Assembly: GCA_003993805.1 (NCBI GenBank)
Contig: RSEF01000003.1
Location: 79,513,248-79,577,247 of the forward strand
Direction: 5' to 3'
DNA: 64,000 bases
From: Himantopus leucocephalus
Lineage: Eukaryota > Chordata > Aves > Charadriiformes > Recurvirostridae
The translations under genes and the position numbers were made by a program. Below, in pieces: positions 12,011 through 25,676 of this stretch; positions within the stretch are counted from its first letter, which is position 1; every line of letters begins with the position of its first letter. The notes below the pieces were generated by a model. The model ran no database searches. It was not told where the DNA came from and saw only the letters and a list, made by a program, of their open reading frames with translations.

Positions 12011-15000
12011 AGGTGCACTCTGAACACTCATTGGAAAACTGCCGTCTGGCAGTCAGGCTCAAGAGCAAGAATCGGCATTTTTCAAGGACAGCCATAACCC
12101 CATGCTTCATTTTCACATACACGTTATTTTGTTTATGATTTGCCACCTTTCATGTTTCATTTTTTCTGTGACTTACTTACTGTATCTGCTTTCACAAAAT
12201 TCGCCCTGCCCCCCCGCATCTGTACTCACTGATAACTGTCTTGTGTCAAATACCAAGTACCAGGTATACCAGCTTATACCAGCTAAAGAAGACTGGTAAA
12301 TACTTCAGTGCAAAACCAGACATGTAAATAAGGTGCATTTTGTGATCAAACAAAGAAAAAGACATTCATTTGTAAATTAATGTTGTGTTTGATGTGAACC
12401 CAGTGAAAGGATCTTACTGAAGAACCTGTGAGGTCCATACAAACCTGTGAATACTTTTTCAGATACTCACGTGTTTGTAATATTTACTATATGTATTGTA
12501 TAATTTGATCAATAAGTTGTGATTCTTTTCCTACTAACAGACCAAAAATCCGTAAGACTGACTTCTGTGCACTACAGCAAATACTGGGGGTGTAGTCACA
12601 GGCAAATTTAGAGGTGCTACTATGAGTTTTAAAATACAAGATCAAAACTATTCTGATAAATCACTAAGGTGTACATAATTTTACTCCAAGCTTTTTGGTG
12701 ATATTACAAATAAGGGACAGTATCACAGAAGGTATTCAAACGCTACATATAATCGCAAGAGGAAGAGCAAGGTAGCGAAATTATGCTAAACCAGGATGTT
12801 TAACAATTAGTCAGGAAGAAGCCACTTCAATAGTCTGAGTCAGCTAAGGACAGAGCCTCTTCCCATCATCAGTGGAGTAAGTGGGAGACCTGAAATTTTC
12901 AAGGAGTCAGATGAATGATAATGTGTTGAAAAAGTTTATTAGCTGTAATTAAAAAAAACCCAAACCAACCAACAAACTGTGTTCTTTTAAAAAAGTAAAA
13001 AAGATCTTGTCTTGAAAATTAGGCATCTTGCTCACCCCCTCACCCCAGTAGTGAAGCCTTTGTTTCCTATCATCAGCTCAGATCTAACCTGTAGCTTCCT
13101 GTTGGAAGAGGAACAACTTCCCCCCAGCGCTGGGAGGGAGCCCCCAGCAGGCAGAAGTATCTGGTGGGCCAGAGCGTGGGCTGGGGTAAAGGAGACATGG
13201 GTTTGATGGACTGTCATTGGGCCCATGCAATGGGTTTCTGTCTGCTCTCCCCACATTTTGAGTTATGTTATTTTTTTTTTTTGTTTGTTTGGAGCCTTCT
13301 GCTGCCATTGTGGCCCAGGGTAGCTCAGAACAGCAGAAATCCTCTGGAAATGCTGACACCAGAGCCCCAGGGCTCTTGGGGATTTGTGAGTTGTTTCACC
13401 TTCTGCCAACAGAAAACGTCCTGGAGGACTGGATATTTACTTCTGCATTTCTTGTGCTTTCTGACTGTTTTAATCTGTTTAGAGAAACACTGCCAGGAGT
13501 AAAAATTAATTTGCCTTAAGATAAATGAAGTTTCTGGTGGACTGGGTGATGACATAATGCTATTTGTGCAATGTCCTTCTCCATATAATACCGACAGGTC
13601 TTTCTCTCCTCTTTGTTCTCTGTATCACTCCTTTTTGTACCTCTATATTAATAATTTTTAGTATGGATTTTCAGCCTCCAAGACATCGGAAGGTGGTGAG
13701 GTATATCATCTAACTTAGCTGTCTAAAAGCTATCATCTAGGCTGTTGCTCATGGTACCACAAATATCTCCTAAGAGATGGTTGTTCTTTATTTTTATGTT
13801 CTTTCACTAAGATGTTGCTTACTGTTGCTTACACTGAACCATTTCAGACTTGCACATGCGAATAAGTGCTTGACTCAGTGTCATGAATAAGGTTTATTTC
13901 ACGGTGGACTGACATTTTCTGGAAGAGTAGTGACAGCAGGGAGCTTTTCCTGTTCTTTTAGGAATTTTTGTGATCCTTTTACGTCTTATTTTAGGTTTGC
14001 TGCTGGAGGTCAGTAGTTGGTAGACATTTTATGAACAAATGAGAAAAATGGAGAGCTTGAAATAATGTGTCAGAGATAATAGGGATAATTTATTTCTTGA
14101 TGGTAGAAAGATAGAAATTGATCCTTTTTCAACACTGAAAAAAGTTCAGTTTGCGGTTTTCAAGAAAAGATTTTTTTCCTGCCACTTGCTTCATGCTGAA
14201 CAACCAGTTCTAATAAGGAACTTTCAGTATTTGCATCTTTATGATTATTTCAGAAACACTAGCTCATTTGTTCTTAATAACGTTACTGAAAAATACCAGT
14301 AATTATATAATGACTGTAGAAATCACATTTTAGGTAAATGAAGAGAGAAATGATTTTTTTTTATTATAACTCCCCAATTTATATGTAATTACCAGCTATA
14401 AAAGAACCTTCCTGGTATGCATAATGACCACCTTTTGTCCTTGCATGAAAAGTCGAGGTGTTTTCATTCAAGGTTTTGTTCTCTTCAGCTTATTCCTGGC
14501 TGGTTGGGGAGACAGAGGCAGCTGTTTTTATGGCAAGTCACACAGCCCTTCCCCAGACTATTGAAAAGTGTTGGTTTGAAAACCAGCTGGGTGTATTCTT
14601 AGTCTGTCAAGCCCAGGCCATAGAAACAAGAATCCTGGGCAAGCTAGTTGAAATGTGCCATTGTTAAAAAGGAGCTGTTCTTGATGTTGTTTTTTAATGT
14701 TAATAGAAACTAGCAATTATTAATTACCTGTAACTGCTATGATTTAAGAGCAATACAATAGAAAACATGCAGACAACATAAAGTGACACGCGTTGTTTTT
14801 CCAGTTACTTTGGGCTCCACTGGAGGTTTGATGCTCTATTGTCTTTTGTGTAAGTATATATAAAATTCTAAAGGAAAAAGATGCAGGACTACTCTTGCTG
14901 TCTCAGTTGTTATGATTATTAACTGTAAGCCACAGTAGAATTTGTAATCAGAATGAAATATACTTTTGGGTTTTTGACAGAACAGAAGTGTTTACTGTCT

Positions 15001-17700
15001 GTGTAACACCACAACTACCTTTCTGATAGAAGTGTGTCAGTTAATTGACAGATGGAGACGATACTTTTGGCCTTTGTACTTTCTTTGGACTAGAGGAGTA
15101 TTGCTAGGGATGGAAAATGTAGAAAAGAGGTGGTTGCTCTAGATGATACTGTCATGGACTGCACCATGACTGTAATTACTGGGACAGAAGGAAAAAGCTG
15201 GACGTAAATCTTGTGGAGACATGAGAGCTGGTGCTTGACAGCAGCCTGGACATGCAGTCCCAAGGTAGACGATCCTCAGCTGATTGAACCTGAATGACAG
15301 GTAGGAGAGTTCCTGAATAGCAGTCTTCATAGCCTACAGCAATTTTATATACTTAACCCATATCATGTGAGAATGCTCAGAAACAGCAGTCTCTTTATCA
15401 TCACTTTTGTGATGGCATGATAGTATAGGTGCAATGAATGACTGGTACAAAAAAGACACCTGCAGCTGTCAGCCTGTCATGAATCTAATGGCAACTGAGA
15501 TGAAGTGGCTGCAGAATTTAGTGTGTAGAGCTGGAAGAAACATCGCTGTCAAGAAAGCCCCATATTCTCCATCAGAAAATAAGGAACTGGAGAGACATTT
15601 TCCATGCTTCAGTGTCTATCACGTTTGATTCTGTTTTGCCAGAACTATTCCCAATAAGGTGGCCAAGACGAAGAAAAGGTCTTGCTGCGGTGTTATTTTT
15701 TTCAGAATTTTAAATAACTCATGTTTTTGTTTAGGAGTATGGGTGAACAAATAATTCTGAAGCTTGACTTGGCTGTTCTGCTGTTCTCATGAAAAATTTC
15801 CCCAGATTTGGGGTCTGAAAATTGCCGTTTGAATTGCATAATCTTTGTTTTGTACAGTGTGCTTTTTCAACTAGTAAGCAGTCTGGACAGTGACAGCTCT
15901 GCGCTTCATCAGTGCAGACTTCTTACGTTATGGCCGGCCAGACAAGTGAAATGAGTAGGTGAGAGGACGTGGAGTTTCAGTTGCATAAGCAGCAATGAAT
16001 TCTGAATGTTGTAATATTGAATGTTTGATTTTGGGTCTTGAACTGTCTTCATACAGATATGGATTTATAGGTTATGAACTTCTGTTTCAGGGCATTTTTC
16101 CAAAAGACTAAAGCTAGTCCCACGTCTGAAACACTGTGGTCTGAAAGGTGGAAACGGAATTGCCTTTGTTCAGCTTAGAACTAAAATCCTATTCACCAAA
16201 ATGTATGGGCAAATGGGACTGTCACATCAGATGTCATATTAAGAATTACTAAATCCTAAATCTTTAACAATCCTACTTCATACCTAATTAAAAATCTCTC
16301 TTGTTTTCAGCAATCCAAATATTTTATTCCATTATTTCTTAAGAAAGTAGGCTATATAATGATCAGGGAGCTTACAAAGTGTAATTTATTCCTAGTGATA
16401 ATGTATATTTATGTAGCAAGTAGCAGAATTTTCTCCTTCCAAATGAACTACACTTAGTATCTTGATAAATGTGTAAAGATAATTATTTGAGGCAACGATG
16501 CTTTGCTATGACTGAACTTGTGACAGCAAAAATGCCACTCAACTTCAATTGGAAAAAAACTCCTAACATTTTCATTTACTTGGTTCCAAAATTCAGTGTA
16601 GACCCAATTGCCTCTAGCCCATTCTTGAAAAGATCTGGCAATGTTTTAGAAGCTTTTGAAGCAATCACTTTGTAATGGTTCAAACTTAAAGGGTGTTTAT
16701 GCCAAGATGAGTTACATTTTTAACTTTCTTTTGAAAAAAGCTGACAACTGTCTTCACTGAGTACTGCCAGATGTGCTGTGCTATGGTGATCTTCTAACTC
16801 TGTGGACAAAGGCTTTTATGTGTTCAGGGGAAATCATACTGCATTTCATCTCATTTTTTTCCATCCACTTTAGACAAGACTGACTCCAGCTTACCCCACA
16901 GAAACATGCATCGATTTCTCTAATTTTTTTTAACTTATGTACAAAAGTACATAAAAGTACATAAAAGTACTAATATGTACAGGAACATTTATAGCATATT
17001 GCAACATGTGAAACAAGCTTTTCCATGCCTGCTGTGAGCATGCTTTGCTATGAGAACACCATGTCCAACACCATGGACAAATTACATGGGTAAAAACAGG
17101 GGCAGGAAAATCAGTCTGGATAAATCTGACAGTCCTATGACATCTCTGTATTACCGAGCACATTGTCTGTTCAGTGACTCCTTAAGCTCTGCTTCTTAAG
17201 AACGGAAAGATGTGTCTCTGTTCGGTTCTTTAACCTCTCTCTAGTTTTTTTTTCAGAAAAATTTGTTTAACTTAAAGGACTTGTGGCCATTTTTGTTCAT
17301 AAGCACATGTGTGTTTATTTTTGTGAAGAACCTTAGTGAGAGAAAGCTAATGAAGAAAGCCAAAGAATCTTAAGTATTATTCTTGTCTTTTCAGTGCTGA
17401 GTTCTAGAAGTTCTTTCTCTTGCACTACAAGCTTCATGCTCTTAATTGATAGTTTCACTGTTTAGAAAATATACAGAAAAAGTTTTTTTGTGAAGGAGGA
17501 AGCTGTATGTGTGAGGCTAGGTTTGGTCTTATGGTGGGTCTTAGCATGAGGAAGATTTTCGTTCTTAAAAGTATGTAATAGTCAACCTGGGAGGCAATGG
17601 TTGAGTGGATCACAGTTTGGCTTTTCATAGCCTTGAGGAGTCCAAAAACCCACCAGTTTCCTAGTGGATGCATCACACTGTTGTTTTCCCAGAACTTGTG
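12011..17700. other. No supported gene; single-copy AT-rich DNA
   Basis: No repeat family or gene is recognised. One frame at 14489-14667 follows a strong acceptor-like tract ending CTCTTCAG and is open for about 60 codons to a stop, but it has no recognisable domain and no partner exon. Local features are a 10-bp tandem repeat at 16939-16980, A-rich tracts near 12949 and a T run near 13271. Confidence 0.4.
16939..16980. repeat. Short tandem repeat, 10-bp GTACATAAAA unit
   Basis: GTACAAAA is followed by two copies of GTACATAAAA, then GTACTAATATGTAC. Because the unit contains the palindrome GTAC, the block also has weak hairpin potential. Confidence 0.7.
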
Positions 17701-17704
17701 GGAT
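17701..17704. repeat. Target-site duplication, left copy (GGAT)
   Basis: GGAT lies immediately outside the TGTTTACC end of the solitary LTR and matches GGAT at 18257-18260 just outside the other end. A 4-bp duplication is typical of gammaretrovirus-like (ERV1) integration. Confidence 0.6.
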
Positions 17705-18256
17705 TGTTTACCCGGTGTGCAAGCCAATAACACACAGAGTTGAGGTATTAGCTATTTATTAGCGGTTCTGTGCAGAATCGAGTGCTAGAGGGTATTTCCA
17801 CGAAGCTAGCACACCCAGCATTGAAACAGTAATTCATTTATACATTGTAAATCACCATAATTAACATATTCATTGTTTATCAGCCTTTTACTGGAGCTCA
17901 TAGTTCCTTATCTTGAAGCTGATTGGTGTATAATGTTCTCGCCTTCAATTAAAGGTACAGTGTCTCTTAATTTCACTGCACAGGCTCAGTGGGTGGAGGT
18001 CTTCAAGTGGAGGCGGGTATCCTAAGTTCTAGGGGAGTGGTTTTCACATTATTGTTAGTCAAGTTCACCTAAAGGGCACATTTCATGCGGTATAGCGAAA
18101 TTTCTTAGGCAATCAGCCCACTCAAGGTTCTGGTACCTGCTTTTAGGTCCGGTTTTTCTTTCTAACCCATTGTCTTGTCAAGAATCATTTACCCAAATGA
18201 TTTGCAGAGTTACAACCATAGAGGTTTCAATATCGTTGTGATGGACAGTCCAGACA
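17705..18256 (-). mobile_element. Solitary endogenous retrovirus LTR
   Basis: The 552-bp unit reads TGTTTACC at its left and CCAGACA at its right on the + strand, so it has TG...CA ends in both orientations. It is flanked on both sides by GGAT. The - strand is the sense orientation: AATAAA (17755-17760 on the + strand) lies about 50 bases before the 3' end, as expected for an LTR polyadenylation signal. The section with TGTGCTAGC, GAATCGCT-like and ACCTCAACTCTGTG words resembles LTRs I know from bird genomes. No primer-binding site, gag, pol or env remnant adjoins it, so it is a solo LTR left by recombination. The family name is not assigned. Confidence 0.75.
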
Positions 18257-18260
18257 GGAT
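18257..18260. repeat. Target-site duplication, right copy (GGAT)
   Basis: This is an exact copy of the four bases at 17701-17704, directly abutting the LTR's CA end. Confidence 0.6.
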
Positions 18261-21200
18261 GGGCTCTCCATAGTGCTTTTCTGTTGTTAGCACTGTCAGC
18301 TCTGTCTTGCTCATATTTATATCCTTTGCTTTTCAATTACCTGCAAGATATTGAGAAAGCTGCAGAAAGGTGTGATTAACACACAATATAAAAGTGATAA
18401 CGTGTAAATGTATGTGTCGTCTGCCTACTGTAACTGACTGTTGTCTCACCACCTCCCTCAGAGGCTTCACATCGAAGCTGCTGCATATGAAAGAGCCCTG
18501 TCCTGAAGGAACCCCCAGGTGTTGCCACTGTAGCCTGTCATGACCCTCTGTGCTGAACGTGAGCGGGAAACACGACGACTTCTTTGTTCCACCCTGAAGT
18601 CTTTGGAGATGGGACAGAAATATTTGGTTATCAGCAAACACCGAAAACACCAGAACATAACACATCTAAATAGGGTTCAACTAATACTTTCTTTTTATCC
18701 CACTTGCATTATTTACTGTCAATGGTGCGTGAATGGTGAATTTAATACGCAGCAACTCATGCTAAAGCCTACAGGTAAATGGCTGTCTTATTTGTAATAA
18801 ACGGCTTTCTATTTAATATACTGGAGTTGTTCCAAGGACATCTTTTCATAAGAGAAGCAGATGTAGATGAAGTTTTGCACAATTTCGGCTTTGTTTTTTT
18901 TTTTTAAATAAAACATTTAATTAGCAGTCATGAACACAGCCAGACACTTGAAATGGCACTAAAACAATTGTTTGGTATTAAACAGCACACACATTCAACT
19001 TGTGAATGCAGTTATACTTGAATCTTGAAAATATCAACAAATTGCGATGTGTTTAAAAAAGAAGTTTTAATTTTCTTCCAAGGTTTTTTCTTACAGAATT
19101 TGAAAGCGGGGGGGGAGGGAAGGGAGTTCAAATGAACACAAAAAAATAAAAAAAAAAAGAAAGAAAGAGAAAAGATTGTTTCTCTGGATGCCAAGAGCTT
19201 ATTAAGGCTTCTTTCAGACATCAGAAGAAGAATTGTGACCCATATTCTAAAAGCCGTATTGAACTGCTGTGCTCTTACCTGGAAAAGTTTGCTCACATCA
19301 TTGTGGGAGAGTAGGACTCTGGATCATCTTGTTAAAAGTTTGCATACAACAAAAGAACCTAAACAGTATTTTAAATAAGATGTTGGTAAAAAGAACAAGG
19401 AAACTCAGCTTTACAGTCATCTTCACAAATGGTTGGGTGCTTAGTGCCAGTTCCAACAGAAGATTGCAAAAGCAATGGCTTGCTTTTCTCTACTGTGGCA
19501 TTGACTGCATTGAAAGCACTTGAATGATAAAGACGTGAGCATGTCCCAAAGAGTCTTGATGCTTTGGGGTAAAGCTCAAAGTGTCCTTTGAAGATACTTG
19601 TTAGCAGCACCCTGAGGTGTAACATTCTGGATGAATCAGGGCATGCATAATTCAGAAGAAAACCTTGATTGCATTACCTAAAAAACATTGACTTCACAGT
19701 TTTCTACCATCAATTACCCACCATTTCATCACTCTTTGTCTGGAGTACTCTTACATCCACATACCCTTTCTAGACATCATTTATCATCAAGAAAATGGCA
19801 AGGTACAGATGACCACATACAAAATATCATAAACCTCCTCCCACAGAATCAAAATTTTTCCAAAACATGCTGAAAAATTTGTAATTTGCAGCTGGGATCT
19901 CAGACGGCACTGTGATGGCCTTAGATTTGCTCTGAAAAAGCTTTTCATTTTACCAAACTAAAGAGCACCGGTCACCCTCTGGATGAATAAGTTGGATCTT
20001 TAACTGTGCCACCTGTTTACAACATAAAAAGCACCCTGCCCTTAAGTCATATATTCCTAGTAATCATGTACCATCCTATATGGAATGTCTAGAGAAAGTC
20101 ACACAGTTACAGCCCATACTATGAGGAGACTATGCCCTGAAATATATTTTCCCACCACCTCCTGTATCATCTTTGGCACATCTCCTAATCTCACCAAACT
20201 CATAATGAAGCACAAACTTCTTGCAAACCAGTAAGTACTGAATGAATCTGTCCCATGACAGAACTATGCGTTCCAAACCAAGGAATATGTGTGTACACGA
20301 TTTCCATAAATATGGTGATAAACACTCCTCACAAGGGAATCACCAGAATCTAGAAGTTCTATACCTGCGTATCGCTCATAGAACATTCCCATCCAATAAG
20401 ACAAATACTTTTACAGCAATCATTTGAATGAAATCAAGCAATCGCAAAACCCAGGAATTGATTAATACAGAGAGTTGAGAAACACCCAGTTGCTGAGAAG
20501 ACAACACTTTCATAAAACAGCAGTTGCATCTGTGGTGTTGTAGTCCTGATTTTCAAGGAAGATCTATACAATTTCTTCAAAACACAAGTATGGAAAATAA
20601 AATTCTTTTGTTCTGCTGGATTCTGGGTATCACAGACAATAAAAAACAAGAATTGTAGGATTAGTTAATATTGCAACTTACAGAGTTGGAAGGAACGAAA
20701 AAGCTGAAAAGAATGACGTCTATTGGTGTACATATAATTCGGGAAACGCAAAGAACAAAGACTGCTTGAGAAAAATTTGTCTGAGTTTTATATAATCCTA
20801 TCATCTGGTTAGGCAAGTAGACAGGCAGTGGGAGTTGTTACCTGTGGAGGAGGGTGGGGATGTTAGCAAGAGGAGGGAAAATGAACTTGATTGCCTCCGT
20901 GAGACACTCTCATGGACAGGGAAGTAGTTATTTGCCACCTGTAAAAGATTAGTGTTAGGCAGTTTATGGGTAAGAATAGAAATGCTCTATAAAACGGCTC
21001 TTTTCTGGTAGCTTTTTAAATAGCCATAAGATAAAAAGAGGAAACAGGCAAAAAAGAATCCCATATACCCCATCTAACAGCTTAACTATATTTTAGGCCA
21101 AGTGAACAATATAACTAGTATTTTAGATAGTTGAGATGAAAAGTTGAGGTAAAAACAAATAAGCAAAGCAGAACTTTCAAATTCAACTACATATTTTAAA

Positions 21201-22496
21201 AAACTGCCAGTGGACTGTGCTTTCCAGTTTCTACCTTTATAACGAGCACATACACAACCATAGACTGGTTGTGGCCATGCACGGAAGGGGCAGTGGGAGG
21301 CACCAGCCCTGAATCACAGTATGGAGGAGAGCACAGCAGAGCCCGTGTGAAACGACACAGCGTGGGATTTTCAAAACAAAGCACTCATGTGGCAAAATAA
21401 AGGATTTAGAAGAGAATAGTTCATGCACGTATTATAGTGAGAAATTAGCATATGTAGTACCATTTTCACACTCAACCCATGGGTTTTAGAAAGAGCCAAT
21501 TATTGCCAGCACCTGCTTTGGATGGCAGTTTTGTTTCAGCCGGCCAAGGGGTCATGCAAATGAGTCAGGAAACTTATGATTCCCTTTATGCAGCCTGGCC
21601 CAATGAGATGGTGGTTGCTCACCAGCTAAGGTGAGGGACGAAGCGGAATAGTTTTGGAGAGGCCATGGGGATGCTTGGGAGTGCACTGTGTAGTGGAACG
21701 AGGAAGTGTCAGTTCGATCTGCTGAGCAAGGAGAAGGCAGCTCTGGCCATGGTCAGGGTCGTGTGTGCGCTTGCAGGTGGAGGGAGCAGTGCCCCACACA
21801 GTCCCCAGATGAGGATTCTTCTTCCACACCTTTTGTTTGCTGATTTGGAATATAGCTGTAGCAGGGGGTTGTGCAGCTTAGTTTCAGACACTGTCAGAGC
21901 ACTGCTACATCAGCCCCACCTGTGCTTTTACCTGCCTTAGTACCACTTAAGCTGCTGGCTCACATTCCGGCAGTTCATTTCTTACAACGCGGGAGGTAGG
22001 CATTGTGTAGAAGCTGTCCCTGAAATGGTTCCTCCTGCTGACTCCACTGAGAGTGGGGCTGCTTATCAAAAGTGACCTTTGCATGTGGCCTTATTTTCAC
22101 TTCCACAGCATCTGAACTCTGAATAAACCTTACTTCACTTGAGTAAGGATGTTTCAGCACAGACAATTCAGCTAGTTTCACTCAAGGCACCTCTTTTGCT
22201 TTGAGTCACGTTTTTCCTGTTGCAGAATTTGAGATTGCAAAGTTTTCCAGGAGGAAAAAAAGGTAATTGTCGTAGACCTCCTGCCCCTCAAAAGAAAGAC
22301 TATAAATGGGCAACCAGGGAATAAGAACACCCTGATTACAGGAGAAATGTCTTTTGAAATGATAAAGTGGAAAAGATTGGCTATGTCTGCACCAGTAAAT
22401 CAAACAGGACCAGGGTGCCTGGCCAGCTGCTGTGTTGCAACCATCTGTACTGTATTTTTTGGTGTGGCCCACGGCATGGCTTCTGTCTTGTTCCAG
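18261..22496. other. No supported gene
   Basis: This is AT-rich sequence with a G-rich then A-rich tract at 19107-19174. Weak open frames on both strands (18333-18797, 21626-21940) show no domain and no consistent splice limits. I recognise no interspersed repeat. The 21540-21560 stretch contains ATGCAAAT, the octamer motif, as a single unsupported occurrence. Confidence 0.35.
19107..19174. repeat. Low-complexity purine tract (G-rich then A-rich)
   Basis: A G8 run with GGGA words is followed after some 15 bases by A runs and GAAA repeats. It is simple sequence with no coding content. Confidence 0.7.
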
Positions 22497-22691
22497 ACAC
22501 CCGGAGAGGGGCAAAAAAGTTTCACGCAGAGCAGCCTGCTCTGAACCACCCGGACAGCCTCGCTCGGTCCAAGCAGACCCCCGAGAATCATTGCCACACC
22601 GGGCTACCATGGAGACACAGGGAAGACCAGGAACCATCAAATACGGGAAAGTTCCTCTACCTGCAAAGGAGAAGGAGCAAATACATGCAAG
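22497..22691 (+). other. Candidate exon with a strong-context start codon
   Basis: A good acceptor tract (CTTCTGTCTTGTTCCAG, ending 22496) precedes a 195-base CpG-richer block that ends AAG before GTGGTG. Two frames are open across it. In one, an ATG at 22609-22611 sits in a strong initiation context (ACCATGG) and reads METQGRPGTIKYGKVPLPAK and on into Glu/Lys-rich sequence up to the donor. The block could be a 5' exon with UTR plus start codon, or an internal exon in either frame. The same region is also open on the - strand (22206-22712), which weakens the case. I recognise no family. No neighbouring exon has been tied to it. Confidence 0.25.
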
Positions 22692-25339
22692 GTGGTGTCT
22701 GAGGGGTGGCACACCCTATAATGTCACAACATATATTTGTTTTCAAATACATACCAGCTCACTAGTTACCTTGAATATTTCCTGCATATCATAGCTAAGT
22801 TTTGGACAAATATTGCCATTTTAAAGTTGCCATGCTGCTTAGCTCCCTCCATTACCTAACCTTGCTCTGTTCTACCTGAGGTCAATAACTCCATATTGCA
22901 CAGAAAAGTTGATTTGTCAAATAATTTAATCACCTCTTTGTATAATGATAGAGTAAAATTGGCAGAGGAAGCTTGTTATCAATCTGGGGTACTGGTAATC
23001 AGTAATTATGTGTAATGAGGCTTTTGTCTTGCAGCATTCTGAACTCCTCCTTGCACTTTAGCAAAGGGACTGTCATGTTGAATTTTCCTTTAACATTTTC
23101 CCCACTCCCTGAAGAGAAATTATAGGTTGTTAGATGGAAGCTCATTTGAAGCCTCAATTTTCTTGAGTATCCTGCTCTTGTGGGGAGTACCAGGTGTGCT
23201 CAGAGACTGTGGCCTTCAGGTTCAAACTCAACTGGCATTCTACAAGTCTTTGATTTTTTTTTTTCCCTTCTGCTGAAGAGGCATTGGTTGTCTTGACAGC
23301 AGGAACAAAGCTTCATCCTTGTACTTTGATATGTAGCAAGGTTAAAATAAAACCAAAATAGGGTTTCGAGAAACTGAGTATTTTTTAAGACAAAGGCTGT
23401 AGTAACGGCTCTTGTGCTGATAAGATACATGAAAAATTGCTGATTGTATTCAGGACATTTTATTACACTGCTCACTGTAGCATATAAAGATGCCATCCAT
23501 AAAAAGGTATGCTTTGCAAGGTGATTTGTGAGGTGTCACACCCCCTTAACTCCAAATGATGTTATGCTCTCAGAATCATATCCCAAAGGGAGACAGAAAA
23601 GCACTCAACAAATTAGTTTTGCTGAAGAGGTACAAATACTGAAAAATGACATGATTGTATTAAAACCACTAAAAGGAGTCCTGGAGTGCTGAAGAGACAA
23701 AACAAGCTATTGAAAGAGAAAATAAGCATTTTGCCTTTCACTGTTTCATAGAAATTCCTACATCAATGATTTCTATAATGTTGGCCAGATTTGCAGGGAC
23801 TTATGTTCAGCTATTCTGTGTTGATAAGAAGGTCAACATAACATTGTAGGAAGCATTAAAAAATGTGTATGGCCCTGGAGTTTTGAGCTTTTTAACAAAA
23901 TTGTACCATGACTTACTGTTTTCTCAAATTAAAACATATTTGACTCTACAATGAAGCTGTATTTTTGTATAAAAACTTTTGGTGAAGGCAGAAGTTAGAT
24001 ATTTATGAAGTTCATTCGCTATCATGAATTCTTGCTGCCACGTTGTATATAAATTACAGTTTTCTACTTAACATAGTTATATACATATCTGAGTAATTCT
24101 TTTGGTAACTGTATCTCTTATTTTGATTCTCCCCCCCCCCCATTGTAGACACTCCAGGAAAATAAAAATACAATAAATGAACTAATAGTGAAAAGAGCTA
24201 ACCAAAAAGCTCATACACCTCTCTGAACACAGTGAACTACAGTGAGAATAAAAAAATAGTATGTCTGTATTGGACTGATTTCTCTATCATGCAACTGAAA
24301 AGGAAATCCAAGAGGTAGAAGTCCATATTCACATTCAGATCTGCATGTGATAGTACTCAATAAATAGTTTTTCTATTATTTATTTAGTTCTACTATATAT
24401 ACAGGGGCTGTACCAAGTCATATCTTAGAAATATGCACCTGCTCATCTTTTTATTACATTGGTTTCAATTGCTATGACATATATGTGATCTGCAAAAAGA
24501 TATTTGCTTTACAAGAAAGAATATTAACATTAATTTCTAGTGCAACAGGCTTGCATTTAATATTAGTTCATCTAAAAATAGCAAAAATGACATAATGGAG
24601 TCACAAATACTGACAGTTGCTGGAATATTGGCGGAGGTTAGTAACTAAATGTTAGAGAAAACAAATTGTGTTTTGCAGGAGGTGTGTAGCCACACAGGTT
24701 ACCATGAGGTAAAACAGAGGTAAAAAGCTTTGCTCCAAGCTGAAAATAGCAAATAACTGTAGTAGTGTCCAGTTGTTGAAATTGTCATCCCTCCATTTGA
24801 GAGGACGGTGGGAGGTCACTGCGCTCCTGCGGGGGAGGTCTGTGGTGTTCAGTCTCCAAACCTCCGAAAAACATAACACTACAGAGTGTTGTGTTAAAAC
24901 ATAACATGACAGAGAGCTCAGAAGCCCCAAATTAGTATTTCCACCAACTTACTTCCTGATGAAATAGAATGATATTTGTGGAGTACAGGGAAATAGGAAA
25001 GACCCATTAGTTTCTGCCAGAAACGTTGAACACAATGCCAGCATCTTGCCATACCTGTATCTTTGGATTGCTCTTCTTGTAATAGGGGAAATCGTTATTT
25101 ATAGGCAAAAATGAATGCCATGGAGTCGCAATTTTAAGAACACAACTCCAACCAAATTGCTGTCTTTGTAAGACCAGTTCTCAAGATGTAGGTCCAAGAT
25201 CCTGCCTCTAAATGTGGCAAAACCAAAAAACACTGTAAAAGATTACTTTTAACCTTTTCACTGGAGTATTGTGCAAGCAAATCAATTATGACAAAATGTA
25301 AGAAAATGTTTCCTCAAAATGTGAGTTTATTAATCTAAA
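22692..25339. other. No supported gene; AT-rich DNA
   Basis: I see no repeat family and no coding-like block. An 11-base C run lies at 24131-24141. The 22880-23060 segment is AT-rich with TAATTA-like words and might be a conserved non-coding element, but that cannot be judged from one genome. Confidence 0.35.
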
Positions 25340-25676
25340 TGGAAGCTGGAGCTGAAAGGCATAATGCAACCAAAAGGAAGAATGATTTTTAATGACTGTT
25401 GTAGAATAAATAAAGAGGTTATGAATTGCAAGGAGCATCTGACATTTCTGAGTAGATTATGTTAGAAAAGTTTTGGATAAGGAGGTAAAAAGTCTTGCAG
25501 CGAATTTAAATTCACANGTGGAAGCTGGAGCTGAAAGGCACAATGCAACCAAAAGGAGTTGTAGAAGAAATAAAGAAGTTATGAATTGCAAGGAGCATCT
25601 GACATTTCTGAGTAGATGATGTTAGAAAAGTTTTGGATAAGGAGGTAAAAAGTCTTGCAGCGAATTTAAATTCACA
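25340..25676. repeat. Tandem duplication across a single N (probable assembly artefact)
   Basis: The copy at 25340-25516 is followed by N at 25517, one further base (G, 25518), and a second copy at 25519-25676. Both begin TGGAAGCTGGAGCTGAAAGG and end GCGAATTTAAATTCACA. They differ by an internal stretch of about 19 bases missing from the second copy and a few substitutions. Copies that meet exactly at an unresolved base are the signature of two alleles or overlapping contig ends placed side by side, not of a biological tandem repeat. Confidence 0.85.

Noticed and set aside
11643..12146. A 167-codon - strand frame
   Set aside because: It is the antisense of the decayed CR1 reverse transcriptase.
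21548..21562. Octamer ATGCAAAT as an enhancer or immunoglobulin-type promoter element
   Set aside because: A single 8-mer is expected by chance many times in a window this size, and no adjacent V segment or TATA box is visible.
22206..22712. A 168-codon - strand frame
   Set aside because: It overlaps the + strand exon candidate, has Cys/Ser/Trp-rich chance-like composition and no domain. Long open frames on both strands point to composition rather than coding.
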